Source: Pyropia yezoensis
Taxonomy: Eukaryota; Rhodophyta; Bangiophyceae; Bangiales; Bangiaceae
Assembly (NCBI GenBank): GCA_009829735.1
Contig: CM020618.1
Location: forward strand, 10,321,119 to 10,385,118
DNA length: 64,000 nt
Direction: 5' to 3'
A program made the translations under genes and the position numbers. The notes under the pieces are model-generated. The model saw only the letters and a program-made list of their open reading frames with translations, did no database searches and had not been told where the DNA came from. This document shows, piece after piece, positions 21,261 through 31,920 of the stretch (position 1 is the first letter of the stretch; each line of letters begins with the position of its first letter).

Positions 21261-21892
21261 GTTTTATTGCTGAGCTGGACATGGTACAAGAGCAAAGTTT
21301 TTTTTTTCCCGGTTGGGAAGATTTTTTTTTTTCCTTGGAACACTTCGCCGTACCGCGGAGCTTGGGCAGTATAGTGCAAGAGTTTCAGAGAGCACCAGCG
21401 TCCTCAAAGCCGTGCGCTATGATAGAATCAGCGGCCCGACTTAACTGTATACGTGGGTGTGGGGCTGTCAGTGCCAAAAAAGAGTGGATGTAGATGGACC
21501 AACGGTCGGTGGTTGTCCCCAAGTCTTTTTGTAGCGCGAGCGCTGAGCGGCCGGTCGCACAGCAGTCACTGCCGCCCCCGTCACGCGTGGTGTTCATCAC
21601 GATAGTCCCTCCCACCCTTCATAGGACTCCGCTACTCCCCCCGGTCACGCGCTTCAATTCTCAGCACGCCATCAGACACTCACGTGGTCGCCAAAGCCGG
21701 CCACGGCACGTGCCGCCACTTCCCCCCCCCTACCCACACGAAGTGACTCCCCCCTGCTCCCTTCCACGTTAGTTGTGGCGAACACCGTCCCTCCCTCAGT
21801 CGGACCCGCATGTGGGCACAAGCGACTGCTTTGAGGTGAGGACGGGTCATGTGGCTAACAAGACAAAGGGACAAGGTAGGTAGGAAAAGAAA
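21261..21892. other. Short spacer before element C, no recognised gene
   Basis: Contains two T-runs (about 21298-21309 and 21322-21333) and no frame I can assign. The last bases (AAAGC, 21893-21897) are the target duplication of element C. Confidence 0.5.
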
Positions 21893-21897
21893 AAAGC

Positions 21898-22468
21898 TGT
21901 AGCATCCCTGGCCCCGACTTGGCGCCGACCCGGGACTGCAACCAGAGGGCACCAGGTGCCAGAACACGCCCGCCGTGTGGTGATGGTTGGCGGCCGTAAC
22001 CCGTGCCCGGCACTGGGATGCGGTGGACTACGCTATCCACACGCGAGAGAGGGATTTCTGATGGGTTTTTGCATATTTGTGAGGGACTTGATTTGAGAGA
22101 AATTGAGTGTGAGATGAGTGAGTGGGAATAGAATTAGTAGTGATAGTGGCCCCCGACCTGACGAGGTTAGACTCGGGTCGGGGCCACTCGGGGGTATGGG
22201 GGGGCTACCTGGCCAACGTGCCGAGGCTCCTCCAGATGCACATTAAGAGGGACAGCGAGGCGCCCTTGGCCCGCGCCCTCAGGAAAAAGACAACTGCGCG
22301 TTCGCTTTCCTCTTCCCCGTGTGCACTACCGTGCGTATCTGTTTGCTCTGCGAGCAGGCACGAGAGGCAACAGGCATCCCATTCTCGTAGTTCCCCTTTC
22401 TGTGTTACCTGTCCCTTTCCCCCGAGGGATATTGACACGTGTCTGAGAGGATCGAGTTTTATACCACA
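21898..22468 (+). repeat. 5' LTR of element C
   Basis: 571 bp starting TGTAGCAT and ending ATACCACA. It contains a strong hairpin at 22146-22187 (arms GTGGCCCCCGACCTGA and TCGGGTCGGGGCCAC). Confidence 0.92.
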
Positions 22469-22472
22469 TATT

Positions 22473-22490
22473 TGGTGGAGCAGCAGGGGA
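22473..22490 (+). promoter_or_regulatory. Primer-binding site of element C
   Basis: TGGTGGAGCAGCAGGGGA lies four bases after the LTR and would pair with a tRNA ending CTGCTGCTCCACCA. The same 18 bases follow the 5' LTR of element B. Confidence 0.7.
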
Positions 22491-22681
22491 TCATTTGGAG
22501 TGTTTGAGAAGAGACATTTGGGAGCAGCGGTTGGGTTGTTCCTGTTCTGTCTTTTTCTGTGGTTTGGGAATTATTTGCACCCGTTCACGGGAATCCCATT
22601 CCTGGCTCTCCAACCCCTCTCTTGTGGTCTTGCGATCTTTGGACACGCAGGTAACTGGACTGTGGCTGTCCAGAGACCAAC

Positions 22682-24442
22682 ATGGCTACCCTCCCTGGCA
22701 CGACGGTGCCCGAAGGGGTAGACCCCGCGTCCCTTGACGCATCCCTGGTCACCGCGGGGGACGGTGCCCAACCCGGCGTTCTCCCTACGGGTGAAGCAGA
22801 CCTGGGCGTGACATCCGGTAGCGGACTGGAGTCTACAGGCGGCCAAGCACCGCCTGCTCCCGTTCCTCCGGCTGCTCCTCCTGTGGGAGCCACCCCGGGG
22901 TCAACGGCGTTTGAGTCCGCTCGCAGCAGACGTCTCCCTCCTGTCGGTTCTACTCCTCAACCTCCAAGGATAGCCCCTGGTGTGTTTACTCCTGGACCCA
23001 CACATGGCAGCTGGGTGTATACACCTCTTCCTGTGGGCACTAGCAGTGCGAGAGGCACCGCTGTGACTGGTTCTACGGGTCTCCCTGAGACCTCCACTCC
23101 TGGGACCGGCCAAGGTTTTCCTCCCCTTGCATCCTATGGGGCGGGGAGCTCCAAGACCGGTAACCGGAGCAGCCGGAGGCATCGGCGTCGTCGCCGTCGC
23201 TCTAGCACCAGCGAGACCAGTTCCTCCAGCTCTGAGGAGGGATATGACAGGGATACATCTCCCGGTCATACCCGGCGCAGGCTAGTCGAGTTTGACTTCC
23301 CTGCCCACCAAGTGGGAGATGCCACCCTGAACAAGGTCACGTATTGGGGTAACTACCGGCTGGAGAACCAAGACCAAGGTTACACCCGGAAGATGGCCAA
23401 GAAGATGGCATCCCTGAACCGGCGAATGCAGCCGAGCTTTGGGGGACATCCTAAGTTTTCCGGGAAGAGACCGGCGCTTATCTTTGCCTTCCTGCGCCGG
23501 TTTGTCAAGGCATGCAATGACAACGATGTGTCCGAGGGCAAGGCTCTCTACCTCCTGGTTAACTTCATGACCGGAGAAGCGGAACAGCGGTTTGCACAGG
23601 TTCTACCAGACTCTGCCGGACACATTGTCGAACGTACCGTCGCGAGTTATCCGGAGGCGGTCAACTGGCTCCTGTCCAACTACGCTGACGCGGACTCCCT
23701 GCGTAAAGCAGTCGGCAGGCTGAACCGGGCAACCATGGAGAGACAAGAGACCCCAGAGGCATTCGTCCGTCGTGTCCGGGAGATGAGCGATGCTTGTGGC
23801 AACGTTTACCCTGAGGACAGGCTCAAGATGATCTTCTCGGAAGGGCTTCCTGAATATCTTCAAGTGGATGCGGAGAACTACAACCAGGAACATCAAGAAC
23901 ATACCTTCCAACAGTTGATGGCCTACACCCAGGGCAAGCACCGGCAAGCCAAGGCCCTCCAAGCTCCCATGGCATCAACTCCCAAGCCGTTGTCGCGAGT
24001 TCGACCCGGACCCGACAAGTATAAGGGAGGTGATAACCCTGTACCGGTACTCGCAGTTGGCGAGGCCTCACCCATGGAGTCAAGGGACAAGTGGGGCGGC
24101 TTCGCTTCTAAGGAGCAACCTTCCCTGGTCGCCCCCAAGCAGGTCAAGAACCAGCGGTTCCGGTCTTGCTGGCTGTGCCAGAAGGAGGACCACATGTCCT
24201 ACCAGTGCCCGACCATCCCCAAGGATCTCCAGGAGAAACTCAAGCGTCAAGGACTGGTGTTTGCAAAGGCGGTCAACTGGGCTGACCGGCGGGCACCCTC
24301 CAAGATGGACAAGGCACAGGTACACGCAATCCGAGTAGCAACCTTACAGAGCATCACGGAGGCTCTGGCAAGGGAAGCTCCTACGGACTTCGACCTGGAG
24401 ACCGAAACCTCTAAGGACTCCTCGGACCCGGGAAACGAGTAG
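22682..24442 (+). CDS. gag: Gag of element C
   Basis: 586 residues, intact. Residues 1-150 are Pro/Thr/Ser-rich. An Arg-rich patch and a Ser cluster follow (about 160-190). The retrotransposon-gag capsid fold runs from about residue 250 to 420 (FAFLRRFVKACNDN, AVNWLLSNYADADSLRKA). A zinc knuckle CWLCQKEDHMSYQC (C-x2-C-x4-H-x4-C) lies near residue 498. Gag packages element RNA into virus-like particles. The ORF ends Gly-Asn-Glu-stop at the frameshift heptamer. ATG 22682 follows a 190-nt leader after the PBS. Confidence 0.92.
   Translation: MATLPGTTVPEGVDPASLDASLVTAGDGAQPGVLPTGEADLGVTSGSGLESTGGQAPPAPVPPAAPPVGATPGSTAFESARSRRLPPVGSTPQPPRIAPGVFTPGPTHGSWVYTPLPVGTSSARGTAVTGSTGLPETSTPGTGQGFPPLASYGAGSSKTGNRSSRRHRRRRRRSSTSETSSSSSEEGYDRDTSPGHTRRRLVEFDFPAHQVGDATLNKVTYWGNYRLENQDQGYTRKMAKKMASLNRRMQPSFGGHPKFSGKRPALIFAFLRRFVKACNDNDVSEGKALYLLVNFMTGEAEQRFAQVLPDSAGHIVERTVASYPEAVNWLLSNYADADSLRKAVGRLNRATMERQETPEAFVRRVREMSDACGNVYPEDRLKMIFSEGLPEYLQVDAENYNQEHQEHTFQQLMAYTQGKHRQAKALQAPMASTPKPLSRVRPGPDKYKGGDNPVPVLAVGEASPMESRDKWGGFASKEQPSLVAPKQVKNQRFRSCWLCQKEDHMSYQCPTIPKDLQEKLKRQGLVFAKAVNWADRRAPSKMDKAQVHAIRVATLQSITEALAREAPTDFDLETETSKDSSDPGNE
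24430..24436 (+). promoter_or_regulatory. -1 ribosomal frameshift heptamer of element C
   Basis: G GGA AAC in the gag frame, followed by GAG TAG. A -1 slip enters the pol frame, which is open through the gag stop and reads Gly-Lys-Arg-Val. It fits the X-XXY-YYZ pattern. Confidence 0.75.
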
Positions 24443-25293
24443 GGCAGGCGCTCTCCCCAAGTGTCTTCCGGAATCTCCAACGGCAGGGTACTTCTACAAG
24501 TTCTCCCCTTGCGTGCCGGGAGAAAGGACGGCAGTTACCTGCTCAACGGGTAGCCGCCTGGACACCCTGTTTGTTCAAGTGGACCTTGCTCGTCTTGCGT
24601 AAGGAAAACCTCAAGATTAATGCCCGTATGCGTGTGGGGGATAGCCTCCCCCAAGCTGTTACGCCGGTGGTTGACACGGGAGCCGGACCAAGCGTCATCA
24701 CTGAGAACCTGTTACCTCCGGGCTGGCGTCGACGAGCCTGGAGAGCGCCTACCAAAACCCACATTGTCGACGCATCAGGTCAAACCCTACGACCGCTGGG
24801 CCGCCTTCCTGTCGCCATCTATGTCAACAATGAACCAATGCTTTTTCCCTTTCTGGTAGTCAAGACCCTATCAGTCCCCCTTATCCTAGGCTGGGACTTC
24901 CAGAAGCAGCATGTCAAGAGCATCCTACCCGGAGAAGGGAAGGTCCAGTTCAACCATGGGTTTGTGTCGCCGGTATTGGAGCATCTGGACGCCAAGGTTC
25001 GTGTAGCCAAGAACAAGAGGGAACGCATCCCACCTTTTACCTTGACCCTCTTCAAGCCGGTGCTCCTACCTCCTCGCTCGGAGACCAAGGTTCGAGTAAC
25101 GACCCGGATTGCAGGTCAATGCCTGATCTACGGACGTAAGGAATGTCTGGCGAAACACCGGTTATACTTGGCCCACGGACATCACAAGAAGGTAGAAAGG
25201 CACACCCCGTTCTCGGTGCTGATCGTCAACGTGAGCCGGAAGCCAATAACCCTCGCCAAGGGCACCCGAGTTGGTACAGCAGAACCTTACCGG
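24443..25293 (+). CDS. pol: Pol of element C, 5' segment (protease), interrupted by element B
   Basis: Continues from the heptamer in the -1 frame. The protease active site DTGAG lies at 24673-24687, followed by VKTLSVPLILGWDF, typical of pepsin-like retroelement proteases. The frame is cut at codon CGG (25291-25293) by the LTR of element B. It resumes in the same phase at 34504 after the duplicated ACCGG, so the insertion itself would leave no other lesion. As the region stands, pol of C cannot be made as one protein. Confidence 0.88.
25289..25293 (+). repeat. Target-site duplication of element B, left copy
   Basis: ACCGG directly before the 5' LTR of B equals ACCGG at 34499-34503 directly after its 3' LTR. 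Confidence 0.93.
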
Positions 25294-25761
25294 TGTGGCA
25301 GTATTGACCTCAGGTAGGGGGGCAACACGTGCCATGCAAGGGGCGGCAGGCCACTAGCCTGATCCGTTCCTCCCCCTGCATTTGGGTCCGTATTCCCTAA
25401 GTTTGGGATAGTTAGCTTAGTAGTAAATCCAACTTGGATTTGAGGGTTTTCTGCATTTATCGTCTTGAATTTTCGTGTGGCCCGGTGGGCAGGTGCTGGG
25501 GTGGGAGATTCTGAGTGGCGAGATTCTGAGTGGACCCTGGGGGTATAAGGGGAGGGACAGCGGGGCTTGGCCCTGCGTCCCCGTCCCGACGAAGAAACTG
25601 TTGGACCACACACCATCCTCTTGTTTGTCAGTGGGGGGTTTGCCCCACAACAGGGACAGAGTGTGTGCGACTTACACTTCTTCCGGTTCCCCCGACACGG
25701 GAGGCAGCCCTTGTACACCGCCCCAACTTGGGTGCCGTGTGTGCGAGTGGTTTTTGCCACA
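25294..25761 (+). repeat. 5' LTR of element B
   Basis: 468 bp, TGTGGCA to TGCCACA. The 14-bp unit GAGATTCTGAGTGG occurs twice (25505-25518, 25520-25533), directly upstream of a TATA-like TATAAGG at 25544-25550, which suggests an enhancer repeat and core promoter. A GTGGGG/CCCCAC hairpin lies at 25631-25648. Confidence 0.94.
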
Positions 25762-25763
25762 TT

Positions 25764-25781
25764 TGGTGGAGCAGCAGGGGA
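25764..25781 (+). promoter_or_regulatory. Primer-binding site of element B
   Basis: TGGTGGAGCAGCAGGGGA starts two bases after the LTR and is identical to the element C site. The implied primer tRNA 3' end is CTGCTGCTCCACCA. Confidence 0.75.
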
Positions 25782-25880
25782 CAGAGGTAAACTTTACCTC
25801 CGGGTGCACCCGGGTGTAGGGGGCCCTCTGTCTCAGAGGAACGGTGGATTTGGACCGTGTCATACGGATCGTCAGCCAAC

Positions 25881-27827
25881 ATGGCTAGTTCGGACCCCCC
25901 GTCGTCCGGGGAGTACACGGGTGACGCACGTACTTCAGTGCCTTTGAGTACTGGTGAGACACAGGTGGGTTTACCTGGGGTCGCAGAGGGACTAGAGGTC
26001 CCTCAAGCCAGCAGGACTGGAAGTGCGGGCGGCCAACAGGCCACCCCGACTCAGTCGGGAGTTCACTCGGGTGACACTTCTGATGTGGGTGGGCCGAAGT
26101 CTGGCCACCGCGTGGTATACTCAACGGGAGCGTCCCAAGGGGTGAGGACTGTCCCGGCGGGTTCCACTCGGGTTGGAGCCAACTTTGGCATGGAGCCGTC
26201 GCCAACTAGGCTTTCGGAGGACGGCGGACCTCCGTTGGTCGGCGATGGGCTTGCGCCCATGCCCCCGGTTGAGACCCCTGAGGATCGTGGTTACCCCTCA
26301 GATGGACTCCCGGAGACGGACCGAGACTCAACTGGAGTCGTCAATCCACTCCTCGCGGAAACTGTCCGTCGGGAGGCGACCAATGTGTTGCGGCAGACTT
26401 TGCCGGACCTGGTGGTCACGATGACGAATACTATTCTGAATCAGATTGTGGCGAGTTTGCCAGATGGCCTTAATGTCCAGACCGGATTGGGGCTTTCGAG
26501 CCCGCAGGCCCAGGGGGGATCCCCCCTCACGCCTATCTCGGGTCGCCCCGAACAGGGGGCGACCCCTGTGACTCCCATCGGGGGAGCCACACCATACTCG
26601 GTGGGGCGTACGCCCTTCACGGGGGAGATCCCCTCGGAAACGCCGGCGGCTACACCAAGCTCGCCGCGCCAGACTACTGGCACTCAGGGTCAACTCAGCC
26701 CAGTGCCACAGCGGCTGTTCCCTCAACGTGAGGTGCCGCCCAAGATCCAGGTAGCCAACCCAGTCTACCAGAGGATCTTTGATTGTGAGACGTACGCCCT
26801 CCACAACAAGTCGGTGGCGTATGGTCCTGACCAGGCCCGAGCCATGGGCCGTGCCAAGAAGAATGCACTTCACTCTTTTGGGCACAAAGCGGAGTGGGAT
26901 GGAACTCCCCCCCTCCGTGTCTTTGAGTTCCTACGTCGTTTCACGAAAGCCTGTGACGACAATGCCATAAGTGAAGGCATGGCTTTTTACATGCTACAGG
27001 AGTTTACGAAGGGAGACCTGCGGACAGAACTTAAGTCCGTCATGCCCAGCTCCTCAAGTGGAGGCGCTGGGGAGGTGACGTCCTATTTTGAGCTCGTCAA
27101 CTGGTTGTTGAGGGCCATGGTTGATGAAGCGGCGTTGGCTTCTCCAGTCGAGCAGTTCACGCAAGCCCATCAGGAAGAGGCGGAGGACGAGTTGTCCTTT
27201 GCAGAGCGAGTCCGTAAGCTCCACAATCTTTGTGGGTTTCTTCATCCACAGGCTGTGGTGAAGAGTCGGTTTGTGGAGGGACTCCATTGGTCAGTCCGGA
27301 TGGAGACCCGGGAGCATAACACTGCCCGGGCGACCCTGGCCGAGTTGGCTAGGTTCGCCTACCGCAGAGGCGAGGCCTACCGCAAGTTGCGGGAGGAACA
27401 ACGCCAGGAGCGTCAAGCCGAGTTGGCCAAGGAACGGAAGGAGGCGCGCCAGGCCAGAGAGTTGAGAGAGGCACGCCGAATCCGCAAGGAGAGGGTGGTA
27501 GCTGCCGTGGGAACTTCCCAGGGTATCTCTTCGTCTTCCCCAGTTGGGAAGACCCCTCCGGGAACTGACCATCGGTGTTGGAACTGCAACTCCGATGGAC
27601 ACTGGGCATATGATTGCCCCAAGTTGAGTGAACGCATCCAACAACTTGTTAGGAATGCGAGTAAGAAGTCGGCTACGAACGAAGTACGTTCACGCCGCGA
27701 GGGTGGGTCTCGACCGGTGGTGGCGGTCGCCACACCCTCGGCGGAGGGGGCGGACACGTCGTCCTTGGACTCGTCGTCTTCCCCTTCGCCCTCAGATTCG
27801 GACGCCAAGTCGGCGGGAAACGAATGA
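25881..27827 (+). CDS. gag: Gag of element B
   Basis: 648 residues from the first ATG (MASSDPPSS), intact. The N-terminal third is Gly/Pro/Thr-rich. The capsid-like domain runs from about residue 300 (VFEFLRRFTKACDDN) to about 500 (FVEGLHWSVRMETREH). A long charged, Glu/Arg-rich helix, probably a coiled coil, follows (about residues 505-545). The zinc knuckle CWNCNSDGHWAYDC lies near residue 567. The C-terminus is Ser/Asp-rich and ends Gly-Asn-Glu-stop at the frameshift site. It shares the FLRRF-KACDDN core with gag of C, but most of the rest has diverged. Confidence 0.92.
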   Translation: MASSDPPSSGEYTGDARTSVPLSTGETQVGLPGVAEGLEVPQASRTGSAGGQQATPTQSGVHSGDTSDVGGPKSGHRVVYSTGASQGVRTVPAGSTRVGANFGMEPSPTRLSEDGGPPLVGDGLAPMPPVETPEDRGYPSDGLPETDRDSTGVVNPLLAETVRREATNVLRQTLPDLVVTMTNTILNQIVASLPDGLNVQTGLGLSSPQAQGGSPLTPISGRPEQGATPVTPIGGATPYSVGRTPFTGEIPSETPAATPSSPRQTTGTQGQLSPVPQRLFPQREVPPKIQVANPVYQRIFDCETYALHNKSVAYGPDQARAMGRAKKNALHSFGHKAEWDGTPPLRVFEFLRRFTKACDDNAISEGMAFYMLQEFTKGDLRTELKSVMPSSSSGGAGEVTSYFELVNWLLRAMVDEAALASPVEQFTQAHQEEAEDELSFAERVRKLHNLCGFLHPQAVVKSRFVEGLHWSVRMETREHNTARATLAELARFAYRRGEAYRKLREEQRQERQAELAKERKEARQARELREARRIRKERVVAAVGTSQGISSSSPVGKTPPGTDHRCWNCNSDGHWAYDCPKLSERIQQLVRNASKKSATNEVRSRREGGSRPVVAVATPSAEGADTSSLDSSSSPSPSDSDAKSAGNE

Positions 27828-27858
27828 CCGTTGGAGCTGGTCGTCCGAAGCTCACAAC
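27815..27858 (+). promoter_or_regulatory. -1 frameshift signal of element B: heptamer plus hairpin
   Basis: GGGAAAC (27815-27821) in the X-XXY-YYZ phase is followed by GAA TGA. Eight bases later GTTGGAGCT (27830-27838) pairs with AGCTC-A-CAAC (27849-27858): nine base pairs with one bulged A and a ten-base loop. Heptamer, spacer and stem-loop are the standard parts of a -1 programmed frameshift. Confidence 0.75.
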
Positions 27859-30800
27859 GGCAGCCTCGGCCAAGTGGGCCAAAAGAACGAATCAACCGTG
27901 TCGGATACTGCGGCGACCTAAAGGAGTCCGCCCACCTCGGGTAGGACTCCCCAAGAACGTAAACCCACGTCGGGTCATCGCGGTGCTGACGGGTGAGAAC
28001 TTCCAGGTGGCTGGACGGGTGCAACTTGCCCCCGGCCGCGCCTGTTGTGCCCGTATCGTACTTGATACTGGGTCAGGAGCCTCCTTGATACGCAAGTCGC
28101 TATTACCAAAGGAGATGAAGCTCCAACGCTGGAAGTCTAAAGCTGACCATCTGATCGATATCAATGGTGGAGTACTTCCCATTGTTGGTGCCGTGACCCT
28201 ACCAACTAGGTAGGGGACCCATGAGGTCGACGTGACCTATGGAGTAGTTGAGAATATATCGGTACCCCTGCTTCTGGGTACCCCTTATGTCGTAACACAA
28301 GTGCCTTTGATTTGTGGCCCTGAGTACTGGGTCAAGTCGATGAATGGGGAGACTATCCCCATCCTTGGTAAGGGAAAGTCTGTGGCTCCTGTGACAGTCT
28401 CACAGTCGAAGCCTGTCTGTTCTGTGAGGGAAGGGTTTACTGCTACTCTGCGTTTAGCCCGTAAAGTCACGTTGCCCCCCAACTCGGTGGCGCACGTTGA
28501 TGTTGTAACTGATTACACGGGGAGCGGGTTGGTGCACCCTAACCCCCGTCTTGCTCGCGAGCACCAAGTGCATGTTGCCCTTGGCACGATGGACTCCAAA
28601 GCCAGAGTCCCGTGGAGGATCCAGGTGATGAACCTGAGCTCGTCGCCCAAGTACTTCAAGTCGGGAGCCAAGTTCGGCTATATCGACCAACACGAGGGAC
28701 CGGTAGTAGCGGTCACCCTCAACGCGGGCGCAAGTAGCGACCCGAAGTCCGGAAAGGAGAAGCATCAAGCCAAGTCGGGCGCCTCTCCTCGGCCCCATGT
28801 GTACATGGAGGGTGTTCCACCCAGGTTGAGGGTTCAAGTTGAACGCCTCTTGGACCAATATCACAAGTTGTGGGATGGTCAATTGGGACTCATGAGAGCT
28901 ACCCAACACCGGATCGAGTTGAAGCCCGGTGCACCCCCTATACGCCAACAACCGTATAGGGGAGGACCCCGGTCAAGGGCCCTCGTTAAGGAGCAAGTTG
29001 CTCGCATGGAGGCCCTCGATGTGATCGAGGCCAGCAACGCCGAGTGGGCGAGTCCGGTGGTCATTGTCCCCAAAGTTGATGGGACCCCCCGGTTCTGTAT
29101 CGACTACCGTAAGCTCAACAAGAGCACGGTGAAGGACAGTTATCCCCTACCTAGGATGGACGACTGTCTGGACTCTCTGGGGGAGGCAAACGTGTTCTCT
29201 ACCCTGGACTGTAACGCGGGGTACTGGCAAATTCCCATTGCCCCGGAAGACAGGCATAAAACTACCTTTACCTGTCACTGTGGTACCTACCAGTGCAAGC
29301 GTCTACCGTTAGGCCTGTGTAACGCGCCGGCAACTTTCCAGCGCGCTATGGACATGATTCTGGCCGGAGTACGGTTGCAGATCTGTCTCGTGTACCTAGA
29401 CGATATCATTGTGTTCTCCCGAAGTCCGGAGGAACACATTGGCAATCTTGGCCAGGTGTTCAAGCTACTTGCTGACGCCGGTGTGTCGCTGAAGGCGAGT
29501 AAAAGTGCCACCTCTTCACTCAAGAGGTGGAATACTTGGGACATGTTGTCCGTCCGGGGCGTCTCAGTGTCAACGAGAAGAACTTGAGGGCCATCCGTAA
29601 GGCTCAGTACCCCCGGACCCAGACCCAGACGAGGAGCTTCCTCGGGATGTGTAACGTGTACCGACGTTTCACCAAGGGCTTCGCCAAGGTGGCGAAACCG
29701 TTGAATGAGTTAGTGAGCTCAACGCTACCGAAGAACCTGCCTCCCCCAAGTCGGATGGAGCAGGAATCCTTTGAGACTCTTCGGGACCTTCTGCTGAAGC
29801 CCCCTATCCTGGCTATTCCCAGGTTGGGAGGCCACTACATTCTGGATGTGGACGCTAGCTACGACCAACTTAGTTGTGTGTTGCTTCAGCAGCAGCCGGA
29901 CAAGGAGTACTTGCCGGTGGGATACTTCAGCAAGGGGCTGAACTCGGCCGAGAAGAACTACGGAGTCACCGAGTTGGAAGGACTCGCAGTGGTGTGGGCG
30001 GTGACGTCACTTCGTCACTACCTAGAGGGTGAGAAGTTCCTCATCCGCTGTGACCACCGCGCGTTGCAGTTCATCTTCAAGACGGACTGTACGAACACTC
30101 GTCTCAACCGGTGGAGGGTGCGACTGGCACCCTTCAACTTTGATATTGAGTACAGACCTGGCAGGCAACATGCCCTTGCCGACGGCCTCTCTCGGGTACC
30201 TACCGAGGGACTGGACACTAACCCAGTCGATGAGGACATCCCCATCGTGGGGGTAGTCACGCGCTCGGGTCAGGCGTTGAACCCCGAGGCGCCAGGGAAC
30301 AAGAAGTACTTGCCCCTGTCCCTGGACGAGGTGGTGAAGGTCCAGGCCGAGGATCCCTTCTGCAAGTCGCAGAGGGATACACTGGATACAGTGGCGGAGA
30401 CGCGGTTCTTTCTGGGAGACGATGGCCTCCTCATGAGGAGGGGGGTAATCCAGGGGACCGAACAACTTGTCGTCCCCGCATCCCTCAAGGACAGTATCCT
30501 TTTGAGGGAGCACAACGCTCCCACGGGTGGACACCTGGGGTCTAGTAAACTGTACCAGACCCTGAGGACCAGGTACTACTGGCCATCCATAGTGGTGGAC
30601 ATCTACAGTTGGGTGGCTGCCTGCACAAGTTGTGCACAGAACCGTCTGATGGAACGGCGGCCTACTACGGCTATGCTATTGTTCCCGGCCAAGGAGCCCT
30701 TCGCCGCGTTGGCGATGGACCTCCTTGGGCCACTGCCAGTGACCGAGGAGGGCAACCAGTACCTCCTGGTCATCTGTGACCGCTGCACGAAACTTACGCG

Positions 30801-31809
30801 AGCGATCCCACTGGCAGAGATCACGGCCATGTCGGTCGTGTCAGCCTTCCTAGATCACTGGGTTGCCGCGTATGGCATTCCGGATAGTACACTATCGGAC
30901 AATGGACCGCAATTTGCGTCCGTACTGTTTCAGGGAGTGCTGGATATGTTGGGGGTTCAGGCAAACTATGCCACCCCCTACCACCCACAAAATAATGGGC
31001 AGGTGGAGCGCTTCAACAAACCTATTGTTCGGCAGCTGCGCCACTATGTGAGTGAGCACGTGAAAACGTGGGACCAATACAGTTCTATTCTTGCGACTGC
31101 CTACAATTCGCAGGTTCATTCATCTACCGGGGAAGTACCCCTCGCTTTTGTGACCCCCCGTCGCGTGCGGTCTATTGCCGTGCGGCGGCCGCTCCCAACT
31201 AGGGAGGATAATGGCAGGACGCCTACTCCTACTGAGAGTAAGGCGGAGTTCGCTGCTAGGCTTGAAAACCTCATCCCTAAAGTCAGGGCTGAGATGGACA
31301 AAGCACAAAAGCGCTACAAGCGTAACTTTGACAAAAAGGTGCGCAATGCGAAGCATGTCCCCGAGCAGGGTGACTGGGTATTGGTACACTCACACACCCC
31401 AACTGGGGGTAAGTTGGTATTCCAGACGAAGGGGCCGTACCAGGTCCTTCGTACTGATGGGCGGCGCTACACCATCGAAAGTGACTATGGGGTCCGCACC
31501 GTGAATGGACAGGACGTGGTCAAAGTTGCACCACCGCCTGCAGGCGACCCAGCTTGAACGCGTGCTTTGGAAGCGTGGCGCCTCCCCTCACTGCCAGCGG
31601 CCAAGCAGGGCCCGCAGGAGTACGTGTTCGATAAGTTCATCGACCACGGATGGGATGAGGACACTGACCGCCTCATGTTGAGGGTGCGTTGGTTTGGCTA
31701 CAAAGCCAAGGATGATACGTGGGAGTATGTGGAGGACCTTCCCGCTGAGAAGGTCCGGGCGTACTGTGCCCGGAATGAGATAGACCCTAACAGCCCTCCC
31801 TCAACATGA
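27828..31809 (+). pseudogene. pol: Pol of element B, inactivated at three sites
   Basis: Domains are in the usual order. Protease DTGSG starts at 28064. Reverse transcriptase has FCIDYRKLN and YLDD (29393-29404). RNase H begins near YILDVDASYD. Integrase has the HHCC region (GGHLGSSKLY to ACTSCAQNR) and its DDE core (AMDLLGPLP, LSDNGPQFA, NGQVERFNK). A chromodomain lies at about 31612-31790 (LRVRWFGYKAKDDTWEY). Breaks: an in-frame TAG at 28211-28213 just after the protease core, a one-base loss in the A-run at 29501-29504 inside RT, and an in-frame TGA at 31555-31557 before the chromodomain. The rest is open. Catalytic residues remain visible in each fragment, so decay is recent. Confidence 0.9.
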
Positions 31810-31920
31810 GGGAAGGCTGAACAGCAGTGCCAAGAGAGTGCTTCAAGTTGAAGTGGTACGCAGAGTGGCTTTTAACTACAGCCCTAACCCTCACACTCTC
31901 ACAACAAAGGCAGCTGCCAA
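31810..31920. other. Spacer between convergent pol and antisense ORF of element B
   Basis: Only 111 bp separate the two stops, so the transcripts probably overlap at their 3' ends. The sequence here matches the inner boundary of fragment D (to 43797), which stops before pol. Confidence 0.5.

Noticed and set aside
21898-22468. Short frames in the LTR of C that recur at 39584-40154
   Set aside because: They are LTR sequence; recurrence reflects the repeat and not coding conservation.
25287-25760. 157-codon minus-strand frame in the LTR of B, also at 33898-34551
   Set aside because: It lies within the LTR and has no family features; it is duplicated only because the LTR is.
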